Part shown: positions 1 through 8,637 of the stretch, piece after piece
Position numbering within the stretch: the stretch's first letter is position 1
Layout: each line of letters opens with the position of its first letter
Source: Burkholderiales bacterium
GTDB lineage: Bacteria; Pseudomonadota; Gammaproteobacteria; Burkholderiales; Burkholderiaceae_C
Assembly: GCA_016213265.1 (NCBI GenBank)
Contig: JACRBA010000135.1
Location: 19,427 to 83,426, forward strand
Direction of reading: 5' to 3'
DNA length: 64,000 bases
The notes under the pieces: model-generated
Told to the model about the DNA's origin: nothing
Databases searched by the model: none
What the model saw: only the letters and a program-made list of their open reading frames with translations
Made by a program: the position numbers and the translations under genes

Positions 1-2
1 AC

Positions 3-296
3 CATGGCGACTTCACGTCCGCCAACATCCGCATCTACGGCCAGATTCCGCTGGCGGCGAAGAACCGCCACCGCAAGGTGCGACGCGAGTACGCCGACTA
101 CTGGGATGCGCTGCTCGACGAAGCCACTCGGCGCGGCGAGTTGCGGCGCGACATCGGCGCCACCGTCGCGCGCTTGTTCGTAATAGGCGCGCTGAACTGG
201 ACTGTCGAGTGGTACAACCCGCAGAAGGGTTCTTTCGACGACTTCGTCAAGCAGATCACCACGATCGTGTTCGACGGCACCTTTGTGAGGGAGTAG
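3..296 (+). CDS. TetR-family transcriptional regulator, C-terminal part (5' end outside window)
   Basis: The reading frame is open from the window edge, so the helix-turn-helix N-terminus is not visible. The 97 visible residues are a helical ligand-binding domain of TetR type; the run around 'YADYWDALLDEA' and 'ARLFVIGALNWTVEWY' resembles the C-terminal domains of fatty-acid and steroid catabolism regulators of the KstR2/PsrA kind. The gene ends 7 bases before the MaoC hydratase gene and heads the catabolic block, so it is the natural candidate for the protein that binds the CNAAC-N4-GTTNG palindromes found at several promoters in this window. That link is inference; the DNA-reading helix would be needed to support it. 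Confidence 0.75.
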   Translation, partial: HGDFTSANIRIYGQIPLAAKNRHRKVRREYADYWDALLDEATRRGELRRDIGATVARLFVIGALNWTVEWYNPQKGSFDDFVKQITTIVFDGTFVRE

Positions 297-303
297 GGCC
301 AAG

Positions 304-810
304 GTGAGCGTGAAGACGGGTTGGGAGGGACGCTTCTTCGAAGACTTCGAGGTCGGCGACGAGTACCGTCACCCCCTGGGTCGTACCGTCACCCAGCACG
401 ACAACATCTGGTTCACGCTGCTGACGCAGAACGTCGCGGCGGTGCACTTCGACGGGCACTACGCCGCCAAGACCGAGTTCGGCAAGCCATTGGTGAACTC
501 CTGCTTCACGCTGGCGCTGGTGACGGGACAATCGGTCATCGACGTCTCGTACAACGTCTTCGCCAACCTCGGCTGGGACGAGGTGCGATTGCCGAACCCG
601 GTGTTCGAGGGTGACACGATTTACGCACGCTCGACGGTGCTCGAAACGCGCGAGTCGAAGTCGCGGCCGAGCCTCGGCGTGGTGACCGTCGCCACGGAAG
701 GCTTCAACCAGGACGGAGTGGTTGTGTGCACTTTCAGGCGCACGCTGCTGGTCTACCGGCGCGGCATGGCACCGGACCGCTCGCCGCCGGTCCCCCAATC
801 CCATCACTGA
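304..810 (+). CDS. MaoC-family acyl-CoA hydratase
   Basis: A 168-residue single hot-dog-fold MaoC dehydratase. These enzymes add water to enoyl-CoA thioesters in the cytoplasm. The N-terminal 'GRFFEDFEVGDEY' and the central 'VHFDGHYAAKTEFGKPLVNS' segment (about residues 55-75) match the mesaconyl-CoA hydratase-like subgroup. The usual catalytic Asp before the His is replaced by an Asn-Val-Ala-Ala-Val-His arrangement, so the catalytic pair is not canonical. It follows the TetR gene by 7 bases and precedes the ETF-quinone oxidoreductase by 47, so it is probably part of the same transcript. The last 15 residues are proline- and serine-rich and look unstructured. Confidence 0.85.
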   Translation: MSVKTGWEGRFFEDFEVGDEYRHPLGRTVTQHDNIWFTLLTQNVAAVHFDGHYAAKTEFGKPLVNSCFTLALVTGQSVIDVSYNVFANLGWDEVRLPNPVFEGDTIYARSTVLETRESKSRPSLGVVTVATEGFNQDGVVVCTFRRTLLVYRRGMAPDRSPPVPQSHH

Positions 811-857
811 ACAACTGACCGAAAGCGCGTACGCGTCGGCGTGCGCGGGCAATACCC

Positions 858-2531
858 GTGAACGACCAGGAACTCATCGACCGCTACGGCCCGCGCGAGG
901 CCATGGAGTACGACGTCGTGATCGTCGGCGCGGGCCCCGCCGGGCTGGCCACGGCAATCCGGCTCAAGCAACTGAATCCGCAGGCGTCGGTCGTGGTCAT
1001 CGAGAAGGGCTCGGAACCGGGGGCCCACATCCTCTCCGGCGCGGTGATGGACCCGCGCGCCATCACCGAACTGCTGCCCGACTGGAAGGAACGCGGCGCG
1101 CCGCTGCTGCAGCCCGTGACGGGTGACGACGTTCTCTTCCTGTCGCCCACGGGCAGCCGGCGCACGCCCGACTGGCTGGTGCCGCGCAATTTCCACAACC
1201 ATGGCTGCTACGTCGTCTCGCTGGGCAACGTGGTGCGGTGGCTGGCGCAGCAGGCCGAAGGCCTGGGCGTGGAGATCTTTCCCGGGTTCGCCGCCGCCGC
1301 GGTGCTGTACGACGAGCAGGGTGCGGTGCGCGGGGTCGCCACCGGCAACATGGGCATGTGCAAGAACGGAGAACCCGGCGATGCGTTCCAACTCGGCATG
1401 GAACTGCTCGGCAAGTACACGGTCTTTGCCGAGGGTGCACGTGGCCATCTCGGCAAGCAGCTGATTGCCCGCTATCGCCTCGACGAGGGCCGAGATCCGC
1501 AGACCTTCGCGATCGGCATCAAGGAGCTGTGGGAAGTCGATCCGCAGCGCGCCGAGCCCGGCCGGGTGGTGCACACCGCCGGCTGGCCGATGACCGACGA
1601 CACCTTCGGCGGCGGCTTCCTCTACCACCTGTCAGACCGCAAGGTGACGCTGGGCTTCGTGATCGGGCTCGACTACCGCAACCCGCACATGAGCCCGTTC
1701 GAGGAGATGCAGCGCTGGAAGACCCACCCGGCGGTCCGTGCGCACATCGAGGGCGGCAAACGCCTGGGCTACGGCGCGCGGGCCATCAACAACGGCACCC
1801 CGCAAGCGCTGCCCAAGACGGTGTTCCCGGGCGGTGCGCTGGTCGGATGCGATGCCGGCTACCTCAATGCGGCGCGCATCAAGGGCAGCCATGCCGCCAT
1901 CAAGAGCGGCATGCTGTGTGCCGAGGCCCTTGCCCCGGCGCTGGCCGCAGGGCGCCTGCGTGACGAGCTGACGGCCTACCCCGAAGCCTTCACGGCCAGC
2001 TGGCTGCACGACGAACTGAAGCAGTCGCGCAACTTCAAGCTGTGGTTCAAGAAGGGCAAGCTCATGGGCCAGTTGATGACCGGCGTGGAGCAGTGGCTGC
2101 TGCCCAAGATCGGCATCGCGAGTCCGCCTTGGACCCTGCACTCAACCCGGCGCGACCACGAAGCGCTGCTGCCTGCCGATCAGGCCGCTCCGATTGCCTA
2201 CCCCAAGCCCGACGGCGTGATCAGCTTCGACCGTCTGGGTTCGGTGTTCCTGAGCAACACCAATCACGAAGAGAACCAGCCCGCACACCTGACGCTGAAG
2301 GACGCGTCAGTGCCCGTGGACGTCAACCTGGCGCGTTTCGCAGGACCCGAAGCTCGCTATTGCCCGGCCGGCGTTTACGAGTTCGTCGAGGGCGAAGCCG
2401 AACAGCCGCGGCTGCAGATCAATGCGCAGAACTGCGTGCACTGCAAGACCTGCGACATCAAGGACCCGACACAGAACATTGTCTGGGTGACTCCCGAGGG
2501 CGGCGGCGGCCCGGTCTACGCCGGCATGTGA
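858..2531 (+). CDS. Electron transfer flavoprotein-ubiquinone oxidoreductase
   Basis: 557 residues, the usual length of ETF-QO. It passes electrons from reduced ETF, loaded by acyl-CoA dehydrogenases, to membrane ubiquinone. The FAD dinucleotide motif GxGxxG is at residues 24-29 ('VIVGAGPAGLA'). The C-terminus holds the 4Fe-4S cluster ligands: Cys502 in 'CPAGVYEF', and Cys526, Cys529 and Cys532 in 'NCVHCKTCDIKDP'. No ETF alpha or beta subunit gene lies in the window, so this copy must use ETF encoded elsewhere. Its place inside a catabolic gene cluster, rather than beside ETF genes, suggests a copy dedicated to the acyl-CoA dehydrogenase steps of this pathway. ATG at 858 is chosen because the homology begins almost at once. 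Confidence 0.95.
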   Translation: MNDQELIDRYGPREAMEYDVVIVGAGPAGLATAIRLKQLNPQASVVVIEKGSEPGAHILSGAVMDPRAITELLPDWKERGAPLLQPVTGDDVLFLSPTGSRRTPDWLVPRNFHNHGCYVVSLGNVVRWLAQQAEGLGVEIFPGFAAAAVLYDEQGAVRGVATGNMGMCKNGEPGDAFQLGMELLGKYTVFAEGARGHLGKQLIARYRLDEGRDPQTFAIGIKELWEVDPQRAEPGRVVHTAGWPMTDDTFGGGFLYHLSDRKVTLGFVIGLDYRNPHMSPFEEMQRWKTHPAVRAHIEGGKRLGYGARAINNGTPQALPKTVFPGGALVGCDAGYLNAARIKGSHAAIKSGMLCAEALAPALAAGRLRDELTAYPEAFTASWLHDELKQSRNFKLWFKKGKLMGQLMTGVEQWLLPKIGIASPPWTLHSTRRDHEALLPADQAAPIAYPKPDGVISFDRLGSVFLSNTNHEENQPAHLTLKDASVPVDVNLARFAGPEARYCPAGVYEFVEGEAEQPRLQINAQNCVHCKTCDIKDPTQNIVWVTPEGGGGPVYAGM

Positions 2532-2541
2532 GACCGAGACC

Positions 2542-3417
2542 ATGACAGCAGAAACGCCTGTTTCGTTCGGGTTCGACGACGCCGCGCTGGCCGCGCTGCC
2601 GCTCGTCTACCAGCCCGGTCTGTTCGACGGCCAGGTGGTGATGGTGTCGGGCGCCGGCAGTGGCATCGGCAAGGCCATCGCCTTCCTGTATGCACGGTTA
2701 GGCGCGAGACTCGTCATTTGCGGCCGCGACCGCGCCAAGCTCGATGCATGCGAAGCCTGGCTTCGGCGCCTGGGCAGCCCCGACGTGCTGGTGCAGCCCA
2801 CCGACATCCGCCGCAGCGAGGCCGTCGCGCAGCTGTTCGACGCCGCCTACCAACGCTTCGGCCGCGTGGACGTGCAGGTCAACAACGCCGGTGGCCAGTT
2901 TCCGAAGGCCGCGCTCGACATCAGTCCCAAGGGCTGGAAGGCGGTGGTCGACAACAACCTGAACGGCACCTGGTTCATGATGCACGAGGCCGCCAAGCGC
3001 TGGCGCGATGCCGGCAAGCCCGGCAGCATCGTCAACATCGTGCTGACTTTCCAGCGCGGCTTTCCCGGCGTGGCGCACAGCTGCGCGGCGCGTGCAGCGG
3101 TCACCTACCTGTCTAAGACGGTGGCGGTAGAGTGGGCGCCCTACGGCATTCGCGTCAACTGCGTGGCCCCCGGCGTCATCGAAAGCAGTGGCTTCGCCCA
3201 CTACGCGCCCGAGGCCCGGGCGAAGTTCTCGCGCGGCAACCCGATGCTGAGACATGGCAACGTGCAGGACATCGCCAACGCGGTGGTCTACCTCACCGGA
3301 CCGAGCGGCGACTTCGTCAACGGCGAACTGCTCAACGTCGACGGCGGCGGCATCCTCTGGGGCGAGCTGTGGACCATCCCCAAGCCGGCCTATTTCAACG
3401 CGGGGCAGACGCCATGA
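2542..3417 (+). CDS. SDR-family oxidoreductase, trans-2-enoyl-CoA reductase (PECR)-like
   Basis: 291 residues with a Rossmann fold: the cofactor motif 'SGAGSGIGKA' lies near residue 38 and 'VNNAGGQF' near residue 113. The overall pattern, with 'GVAHSCAARAAVTYLSK' where most SDRs have the active-site YxxxK, matches the peroxisomal trans-2-enoyl-CoA reductase / 2,4-dienoyl-CoA reductase branch, which acts on CoA thioesters. Here the Tyr position is Thr (a Tyr lies one residue later), so the standard catalytic Tyr is absent. The stop overlaps the start of the next SDR as ATGA, so the two are translationally coupled. Substrate unknown; a CoA thioester is inferred from the family and neighbours. 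Confidence 0.88.
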   Translation: MTAETPVSFGFDDAALAALPLVYQPGLFDGQVVMVSGAGSGIGKAIAFLYARLGARLVICGRDRAKLDACEAWLRRLGSPDVLVQPTDIRRSEAVAQLFDAAYQRFGRVDVQVNNAGGQFPKAALDISPKGWKAVVDNNLNGTWFMMHEAAKRWRDAGKPGSIVNIVLTFQRGFPGVAHSCAARAAVTYLSKTVAVEWAPYGIRVNCVAPGVIESSGFAHYAPEARAKFSRGNPMLRHGNVQDIANAVVYLTGPSGDFVNGELLNVDGGGILWGELWTIPKPAYFNAGQTP

Positions 3418-4304
3418 GCACTTCCGAGGATCAGCCGCGCTTCGGGCCGGGAGACCAGGCCCTGGCCGAGCTGCCGACGGTCTACCGCAGCGACCTCTTC
3501 GCGGGCAAGGTGGTGCTCGTGTCCGGCGCCGGCAGCGGCATCGGCAAGGCCATCGCCTTCCTGTACGCCCGCCTCGGTGCCACGCTGGCCATCTGCGGCC
3601 GCAAGGCCGATGCGCTCGAGCGCTGCGCCGAACAATTGCGCACACTCGGCGGCGGCCGTGAGGTTCTCGCCTTCCCGATGAGCATCCGCGATCCGGATCA
3701 GGTCGAAGCACTCTTCGAAGCCGTGTGGCAGCGCTTCGGCGGATTGGACGTGCTGGTCAACAATGCCGGCGGCCAGTTCGCGGCCCACGCGATGGACTTC
3801 GCCGAGAAGGGCTGGAACGCGGTCATCGACACCAACCTCAACGGCACCTGGTACATGATGCAGGCCGCCGCCAAGCGCTGGGTGCACGACGGCAAGCGCG
3901 GCGGCAACGTCGTCACCATCGCGGCAGCGGTGGACCGCGGCCTCCCCGGCATGGCGCACACCGCGGCCTCGCGGGCCGGCGTGATCGCGCTGTCCAAGAC
4001 GCTGGCGGTCGAGTGGGCCGAGCACGACATCCGCGTCAACTGCATCGGCGCCGGCGCGATCGAGAGCAACGGCTTCAACAACTACAAGGAAGAGCACGTC
4101 GGCGGGCTGTTCCGCACCAACCCGATGCTGCGCGCCGGCGACGTGCAAGACGTCGCCGAAGCCGTGGTCTACCTGACCGCGCCGTCGGGCAAGTACATCA
4201 CCGGCGAGACGATCAACATCGACGGCGGCATGGTGCTGTGGGGCGACTTCTGGCCCGCCGGCATGCCCGACTACTTCCGGCCGCCAGGCCCGTCCGCTTC
4301 ATGA
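3414..4304 (+). CDS. SDR-family oxidoreductase, paralogue of the preceding SDR
   Basis: 296 residues, clearly a tandem duplicate of the upstream SDR: both share 'GKVVLVSGAGSGIGKAIAFLYARLGA'-like starts, 'LVNNAGGQF', 'NLNGTWYMM' and 'AVEWAEHDIRVNC'. The ATG at 3414 overlaps the previous stop by four bases. At the active site it reads 'GMAHTAASRAGVIALSK', so the YxxxK tyrosine is replaced by Ile. Two diverged copies kept side by side suggests either a heteromer or two successive redox steps on related CoA esters; that is inference. The next gene, a CoA transferase, starts in its stop codon. Confidence 0.88.
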   Translation: MSTSEDQPRFGPGDQALAELPTVYRSDLFAGKVVLVSGAGSGIGKAIAFLYARLGATLAICGRKADALERCAEQLRTLGGGREVLAFPMSIRDPDQVEALFEAVWQRFGGLDVLVNNAGGQFAAHAMDFAEKGWNAVIDTNLNGTWYMMQAAAKRWVHDGKRGGNVVTIAAAVDRGLPGMAHTAASRAGVIALSKTLAVEWAEHDIRVNCIGAGAIESNGFNNYKEEHVGGLFRTNPMLRAGDVQDVAEAVVYLTAPSGKYITGETINIDGGMVLWGDFWPAGMPDYFRPPGPSAS

Positions 4305-5548
4305 CGCATCAAGACGCATCCTCGCCACAACCCGTCGGTCCGCTGACCGGCGTGCGCATCGTCGATCTCACCAGCGTCGTGATGGGGCCCTTCGCATCGC
4401 AGATTCTGGCTGACTTCGGCGCCGACGTAATCAAGGTCGAGTCGCCCGAGGGCGACACGGTGCGCTACATCGGGCCGAGTCGCAGCAAGGGCATGGGTCC
4501 GATGTACCTGGCGCTCAACCGCAATAAGCGCAGCATCGCGCTGGATCTCCGCAAGCCGGAAGCGCTGGCCGCACTGCAGAGGCTGATCGAAGGCGCCGAC
4601 GTGCTGCTGTTCAACCTGCGGCCCGCCTCGATGGCACGCCTAGGTCTGAGCTACGACGACGTCGCCAAGGTGAACCCGCGCATCGTCTACTGCGGCTGCT
4701 ATGGCTTCGGCGAGGCTGGCCGCTATGCCGGCAAGCCGGCGCTCGACGACCTGATCCAGGGCTCGGTGGCGCTGCCTGCGCTGGTGGGCCGCATCACCGG
4801 CGAACCGCGCTACCTGCCCACCAACCTGTGCGACCGCACGACCGGCCTGACCGCCGTCTACAGCGTGATCGCCGCACTCTACGCGCGCGAGAAGACCGGC
4901 CGCGGGCAGGCCATCGAAGTGCCGATGTTCGAGACCATGACGCAGTTCGTGCTCTCCGACCACATGTTCGGCAAGACCTTCGACCCGCCGCTGGCCGACG
5001 CCGGCTATGTTCGGCTGCTGTCCAAGGACCGCCGACCGCTGCGGACCCAGGATGGCTACGTGTGCGTGCTGATCTACATAGACCGTCACTGGAAGAGTTT
5101 CTGCGAGATGCTCGGCCGTCGCGACATGCTCGAGGATCCGCGCTTCCTGGCCATGTCCGACCGCACGCGCAACGTCGATGCGCTGTATGCCTTCGTGGCC
5201 GAGGTGATCGCGACGCGCACGACCGCCGAGTGGATGGAAGCGCTTGCCCGCGCCGACATCCCGGTGGCGCCGATGCACACGCCCGACAGCCTTATGGATG
5301 ACCCCCATCTGGCCGACGTGGGGATGTTCGAATGGATCGAGCACCCGACCGAAGGTCGCATACGGCAGATGAACGTGCCGGGGTCGTGGTCCGGTACGCC
5401 TCCAGGGGTGCGCCGTCATGCCCCGCTCCTGGGAGAGAACACGCGCGAGGTGCTGGCCGAAACCGGCTGCTCGGCCGAAGAGATCGCGCGGCTGATCGAG
5501 GCCGGGGCGGCATGCGAAGCTGCGGCGAACCCCGACCTGAAACCCTGA
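4301..5548 (+). CDS. CaiB/BaiF family (class III) CoA transferase
   Basis: 415 residues. Class III CoA transferases move CoA between carboxylic acids through an aspartyl-CoA anhydride. The N-terminus 'PLTGVRIVDLTSVVMGPFASQILADFGADVIKVE' is diagnostic; the probable catalytic aspartate is Asp149 in 'GKPALDDLIQG'. The ATG at 4301 overlaps the SDR stop (ATGA), so it is coupled to the two SDR genes. It is the last gene of the + strand run and faces the racemase gene, which converges on it 85 bases downstream. It probably activates or recycles an intermediate of the pathway; the donor and acceptor acids cannot be told from sequence. Confidence 0.92.
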   Translation: MTHQDASSPQPVGPLTGVRIVDLTSVVMGPFASQILADFGADVIKVESPEGDTVRYIGPSRSKGMGPMYLALNRNKRSIALDLRKPEALAALQRLIEGADVLLFNLRPASMARLGLSYDDVAKVNPRIVYCGCYGFGEAGRYAGKPALDDLIQGSVALPALVGRITGEPRYLPTNLCDRTTGLTAVYSVIAALYAREKTGRGQAIEVPMFETMTQFVLSDHMFGKTFDPPLADAGYVRLLSKDRRPLRTQDGYVCVLIYIDRHWKSFCEMLGRRDMLEDPRFLAMSDRTRNVDALYAFVAEVIATRTTAEWMEALARADIPVAPMHTPDSLMDDPHLADVGMFEWIEHPTEGRIRQMNVPGSWSGTPPGVRRHAPLLGENTREVLAETGCSAEEIARLIEAGAACEAAANPDLKP

Positions 5549-5633
5549 AGTCGGCTGCCCGTTCGGGGCAGCTGGTGGGGCCGCTCTCGAGGAGCTCGCC
5601 CCCATCGCCGCCACGGCGGCTCTGTGTTGGACG

Positions 5634-6809
5634 TCACCCCCCCTTCGACCGGGGCGGTGCGCCTGCGCGCAGCCGGCCGCTGGCGCACAGCGCGTCGATC
5701 TCCTCTTGGTCGATGCCCCAGCGGCGAAGCTGCACGAAGGCGGCGGCATCGTCGCTGTGAGGCGGCCGCGGCAAAGCTGCGGGCGAACCCTGGAAGCGCG
5801 GCGCCGGCGCCGGTTGCCGCACGCCGGCGATCTCGACGAAGGTCTCGCGCTCTCGGTTGTGCGGATGCAGATGCGCCTCCCGCGGCGAGAGCACCGGCGC
5901 GAAGCAGGCGTCGCTGCCCTCGAGCAGCACGCACCACTGCGCGCGGGTGCGCGTGGCGAAAATGTCGGCCAACCTGGCCTTGTACTCGCGCCAGCGCGAG
6001 GGATCGTCGAAGTCGATCGCGTCGGGTGCAAGGCCCAGGCGCTCGAGCAGCAGGACGCGGAACTTGCGCTCGATCGGCGCGATGCTGACGTACTCGCCGT
6101 CGGCGCAGCGGTAGACCTCGTAGTGCGGAGCGCCCGAGTCGAGCAGGTTGGTGCCACGCTCGCCAAGGTGCGCGCCGGCGCCGAAAAGTCCGAACATCGA
6201 AGTCAGCAGCGCCGCCGCGCCATCGACCATCGCCGCATCGACCACCTGCCCCGGACGACCGCGCTGCACGCGCCAAAGCGCCGCCAGCATGCCGAAGGCC
6301 AGCATCAGCCCGCCACCGCCGAAGTCGCCCACCAGGTTCAGCGGCGGCGTCGGTGCCACGCCCTCGCGGCCGATGGCATGCAGCGCGCCGGACAGGGCGA
6401 TGTAGTTCAGGTCATGCCCGGCCGCCTGGGCAAGCGGCCCCTTCTGGCCGAAGCCGGTGACGCGCCCGTAGACGAGCTTCGGTTGCTCGGCCAGGCAAAC
6501 CTCGGGGCCGAGTCCCAGGCGCTCCATCGTGCCCGGCCGGTAGCCCTCGATCAGCGCGTCGCTGGCGGCCACGACGTGGCGCGCGAAGGCCACGCCCTCG
6601 GCGGACTTGAGATCCACCGACACGGTGCGCTTGCCCCGGTTGAGCAGATCGAGATGCGGTGGTCGCTCAACCCCGAGCCCGCTGGCCACCAGCCTATCCA
6701 GGCGCAGCACTTCGGCGCCGAGGTCAGCGAGCAACATGCCGCACATGGGCCCGGGGCCGATGCCCGCGAACTCCACCACCTTCATGCCGGCCAGAGGTCC
6801 CTTGTCCAT
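5634..6809 (-). CDS. Alpha-methylacyl-CoA racemase
   Basis: 391 residues, CaiB/BaiF fold. All three catalytic positions known from the mycobacterial enzyme MCR are present with a constant offset: His132 in 'GHDLNYIALSG', Asp162 in 'VGDFGGGG' and Glu247 in 'APIERKF'. The enzyme interconverts 2R and 2S methyl-branched acyl-CoAs so that stereospecific acyl-CoA dehydrogenases can act. This is the best single clue that the island handles alpha-methyl-branched acids such as isoprenoid or sterol side chains. The start is set at the ATG before 'MDKGPLAGMKVVEFA', where family homology begins; upstream in-frame residues do not look coding. It is divergent from the acyl-CoA dehydrogenase gene with a 426-base gap containing an operator-like palindrome. 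Confidence 0.92.
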   Translation of the reverse strand: MDKGPLAGMKVVEFAGIGPGPMCGMLLADLGAEVLRLDRLVASGLGVERPPHLDLLNRGKRTVSVDLKSAEGVAFARHVVAASDALIEGYRPGTMERLGLGPEVCLAEQPKLVYGRVTGFGQKGPLAQAAGHDLNYIALSGALHAIGREGVAPTPPLNLVGDFGGGGLMLAFGMLAALWRVQRGRPGQVVDAAMVDGAAALLTSMFGLFGAGAHLGERGTNLLDSGAPHYEVYRCADGEYVSIAPIERKFRVLLLERLGLAPDAIDFDDPSRWREYKARLADIFATRTRAQWCVLLEGSDACFAPVLSPREAHLHPHNRERETFVEIAGVRQPAPAPRFQGSPAALPRPPHSDDAAAFVQLRRWGIDQEEIDALCASGRLRAGAPPRSKGG

Positions 6810-7235
6810 CGATGAATGCTCGCTTGCGAGTGAGGAGAGATCAACAGAATGCGCCGGCCAAACCCTTTCGCCCAGGCCGTGGCGAGAAGGCCCGGCCCGT
6901 TCCACAGAGCCGGGCGTCCCCTCGCCCGCGTCCCAGGGTCGGCCAACCAGCAGCTGGGCTGCTCGTTGGCGCAGGGATGCCTGACCTTCGGTTAGGATAG
7001 CAGCGTACGATCAAACGTTCGATAGGTTTGCACAGATGATCTGATCCGGAACCGTCGCCTCAGAGCCCCGAGTCTCGATTGGGGTTTGGCCGCGTAGTCG
7101 CCCCGTGGAGCCTGCCTTTGCACAGGAGTTCGGGGCCTGCCGCCGCCGTCTGACCATCCTCTCGGCAAGGGGATCGTCCCACAACCGCCGCACCCGCCCT
7201 TCGGCATCCCCGTCGCCTAGCAACTGGAGAGAACG
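6810..7235. promoter_or_regulatory. Divergent promoter region between racemase and acyl-CoA dehydrogenase genes
   Basis: A 426-base stretch without a convincing gene; small open frames here have no recognisable features. It must hold the start signals for both flanking genes. The only clear element is the palindromic operator-like site at 7008-7021. A GGAGAG-type ribosome site lies just before the ATG at 7236. No strong -35/-10 pair could be assigned with confidence. Confidence 0.5.
7008..7021. promoter_or_regulatory. Operator-like palindrome, site A
   Basis: CGATCAAACGTTCG differs from the shared consensus CNAAC-N4-GTTNG at one fixed base and matches the best member, site C, at 12 of 14 positions. 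It lies between the racemase and acyl-CoA dehydrogenase genes, so one regulator could control both. A slightly different symmetry centred on AACGTT is also visible (ATCAAACGTTCGAT). Confidence 0.5.
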
Positions 7236-8393
7236 ATGGATTTCGAGTTCAGCCCCGAACAGCGCGCGATCGCCGAAACGACGCGCCGATTCGTCGAGAA
7301 GGAGATGCCGCGTCGAAAGGTCCTTCAGTGGGTGCGCGACAAGGTCGAACCGCCGCAGGAACTGTTCGAGAAGTTGGGGGCCTTGGGTTACTACGGGTTC
7401 CTGCTGCCCGAGGCCTACAGCGGCCTCGAGAGGCCCGATCCGATGGGCATGCTGGCTTTCGTGGAGCAGTTCGCGCGCGCCTCGGCCGCCGTCACGACGG
7501 CGTGGGGGCGCGCCGCAGTCATCCTGGCGCCCCTGGTGGCCAAGTTCGGAACCCCAGAGCAGAAGGACCTCGTGCTGCCTCGCGTCATGCGGGGCGAAGT
7601 CTTCATGGCGCTGGGCCTGACCGAGCCCGGCTCTGGCAGCGACGCGGCCTCGCTACGCACCACGGCCGTTCGGCGCCCCGACGGCTGCTGGGTCATCAAT
7701 GGCGAGAAGCTGTACTGTTCGCAGGCGAAGTCGGCGGGATTTCTGATCCTGGCTGCGCGCACCAACCCAAAGGTGGCCAAACAGGAAGGCATCTCCACCT
7801 TCCTGGTTCAGGATCCGGGACGCAACCCCTCGATTGAGCTCACCCGCATCGAGACGATGGGCCTCGGTCCTGTGCCCACATTTTCCATGCATCTGCGCAA
7901 TCTTGTCCTGCCGCCGGACGCGCTGATCGGGGAGGAACACAAGGGTTGGCAATGCGTGCTGGGTGGTCTGGACAACGAACGCCTCTACCACGGCGCAATC
8001 GGCGTCGGCGCCTCGCAGGCGATCATCGACGAGGTGGTCGCTTACGTGAAACAGCGCGAGCAGTTCGGCAAGCCGCTATCCAAGCTGCAGTCGGTGCGCC
8101 ACAAGATCGTCGACATGCAGCTGCGCGTGGAGGCAGCACGGCTGCTCGTCTATCGTGGTGCCAGCGTGCTAGATCGAACGGGGAGCTGCCATAACGAGGC
8201 CTCCTTCGCCAAGGTGGCAGGCGCCGAGTGCTACATGCATTGCGCCTACACAGGGCTGCAACTGCTGGGCGGCTACGGCTATACGGTGGACTCTGGATTG
8301 CCGATGCACTTCCAGGACGCCAAGCTGTTCGAGATCGGCGGTGGCGCAATGGAGGTGCAGCGCGACATCATCGCCCGCGGGCTCGGGCTCTGA
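7236..8393 (+). CDS. Acyl-CoA dehydrogenase
   Basis: 385 residues, standard length for a flavin-dependent acyl-CoA dehydrogenase. The N-terminal helical domain ('FSPEQRAIAETTRRFVEKEM'), the flavin-contacting 'LGLTEPGSGSDAASLRT' and the C-terminal 'QLLGGYGYTVDSGLPMHFQDAKLFEI' are all present. In the medium-chain enzyme the catalytic base is the Glu of 'YEGTxxIQR'; here the matching stretch is 'IGGGAMEVQR', with Gly in its place, so the base must come from elsewhere, as it does in isovaleryl- and long-chain-type enzymes. Electrons would go through ETF to the ETF-quinone oxidoreductase at 858-2531. It is transcribed away from the racemase, and an operator-like site lies between them. Confidence 0.93.
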   Translation: MDFEFSPEQRAIAETTRRFVEKEMPRRKVLQWVRDKVEPPQELFEKLGALGYYGFLLPEAYSGLERPDPMGMLAFVEQFARASAAVTTAWGRAAVILAPLVAKFGTPEQKDLVLPRVMRGEVFMALGLTEPGSGSDAASLRTTAVRRPDGCWVINGEKLYCSQAKSAGFLILAARTNPKVAKQEGISTFLVQDPGRNPSIELTRIETMGLGPVPTFSMHLRNLVLPPDALIGEEHKGWQCVLGGLDNERLYHGAIGVGASQAIIDEVVAYVKQREQFGKPLSKLQSVRHKIVDMQLRVEAARLLVYRGASVLDRTGSCHNEASFAKVAGAECYMHCAYTGLQLLGGYGYTVDSGLPMHFQDAKLFEIGGGAMEVQRDIIARGLGL

Positions 8394-8472
8394 CGCCTGC
8401 GGTGCCGCAGCGGGGCGTGATGAGGCAGCACACCCTTGCGCGCTACCCGGGGAAGTGCTGATGCGAGTTGGG

Positions 8473-8486
8473 CTAACGTTTGTTAG
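8473..8486. promoter_or_regulatory. Operator-like palindrome, site B
   Basis: CTAACGTTTGTTAG is a full match to CNAAC-N4-GTTNG and has the most symmetric arms of the set (CTAAC / GTTAG). It lies in the 244-base gap before the Liv transport operon, 152 bases upstream of the LivG start codon. On the opposite strand it reads CTAACAAACGTTAG, which differs from site C by one base. Confidence 0.65.
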
Positions 8487-8599
8487 ATTGCGCTCGTACA
8501 ACTCAGCCTCGCCAAGGTAGGGCCGGGTTTGTGGCGCCCGGAATTCATCGTTTCCCGCTGTCCGTATCGTCATAGTAGAAAGTTGAAGCCTCGATGGCC

Positions 8600-8613
8600 C
8601 TTACGTTAGGTAG
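8600..8613. promoter_or_regulatory. Weak second operator-like site, site F
   Basis: CTTACGTTAGGTAG matches the shared motif in the same orientation as site B at 10 of 14 positions, with two of the fixed bases changed. It lies 24 bases before the LivG ATG, where a bound repressor would block translation-proximal transcription. It may be a secondary site or chance. Confidence 0.25.
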
Positions 8614-8637
8614 TTTCTCGAACCTCGGAGTGCCCGC

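Noticed and set aside
804..1628. Long open frame opposite the ETF-quinone oxidoreductase gene
   Set aside because: High-GC antisense shadow of a clear gene; residues are Arg/His/Ala-rich without any family mark.
8397..8412. CTGCGG-TG-CCGCAG hairpin after the acyl-CoA dehydrogenase gene as a terminator
   Set aside because: Two-base loop and no T-run; too weak to list as a terminator.
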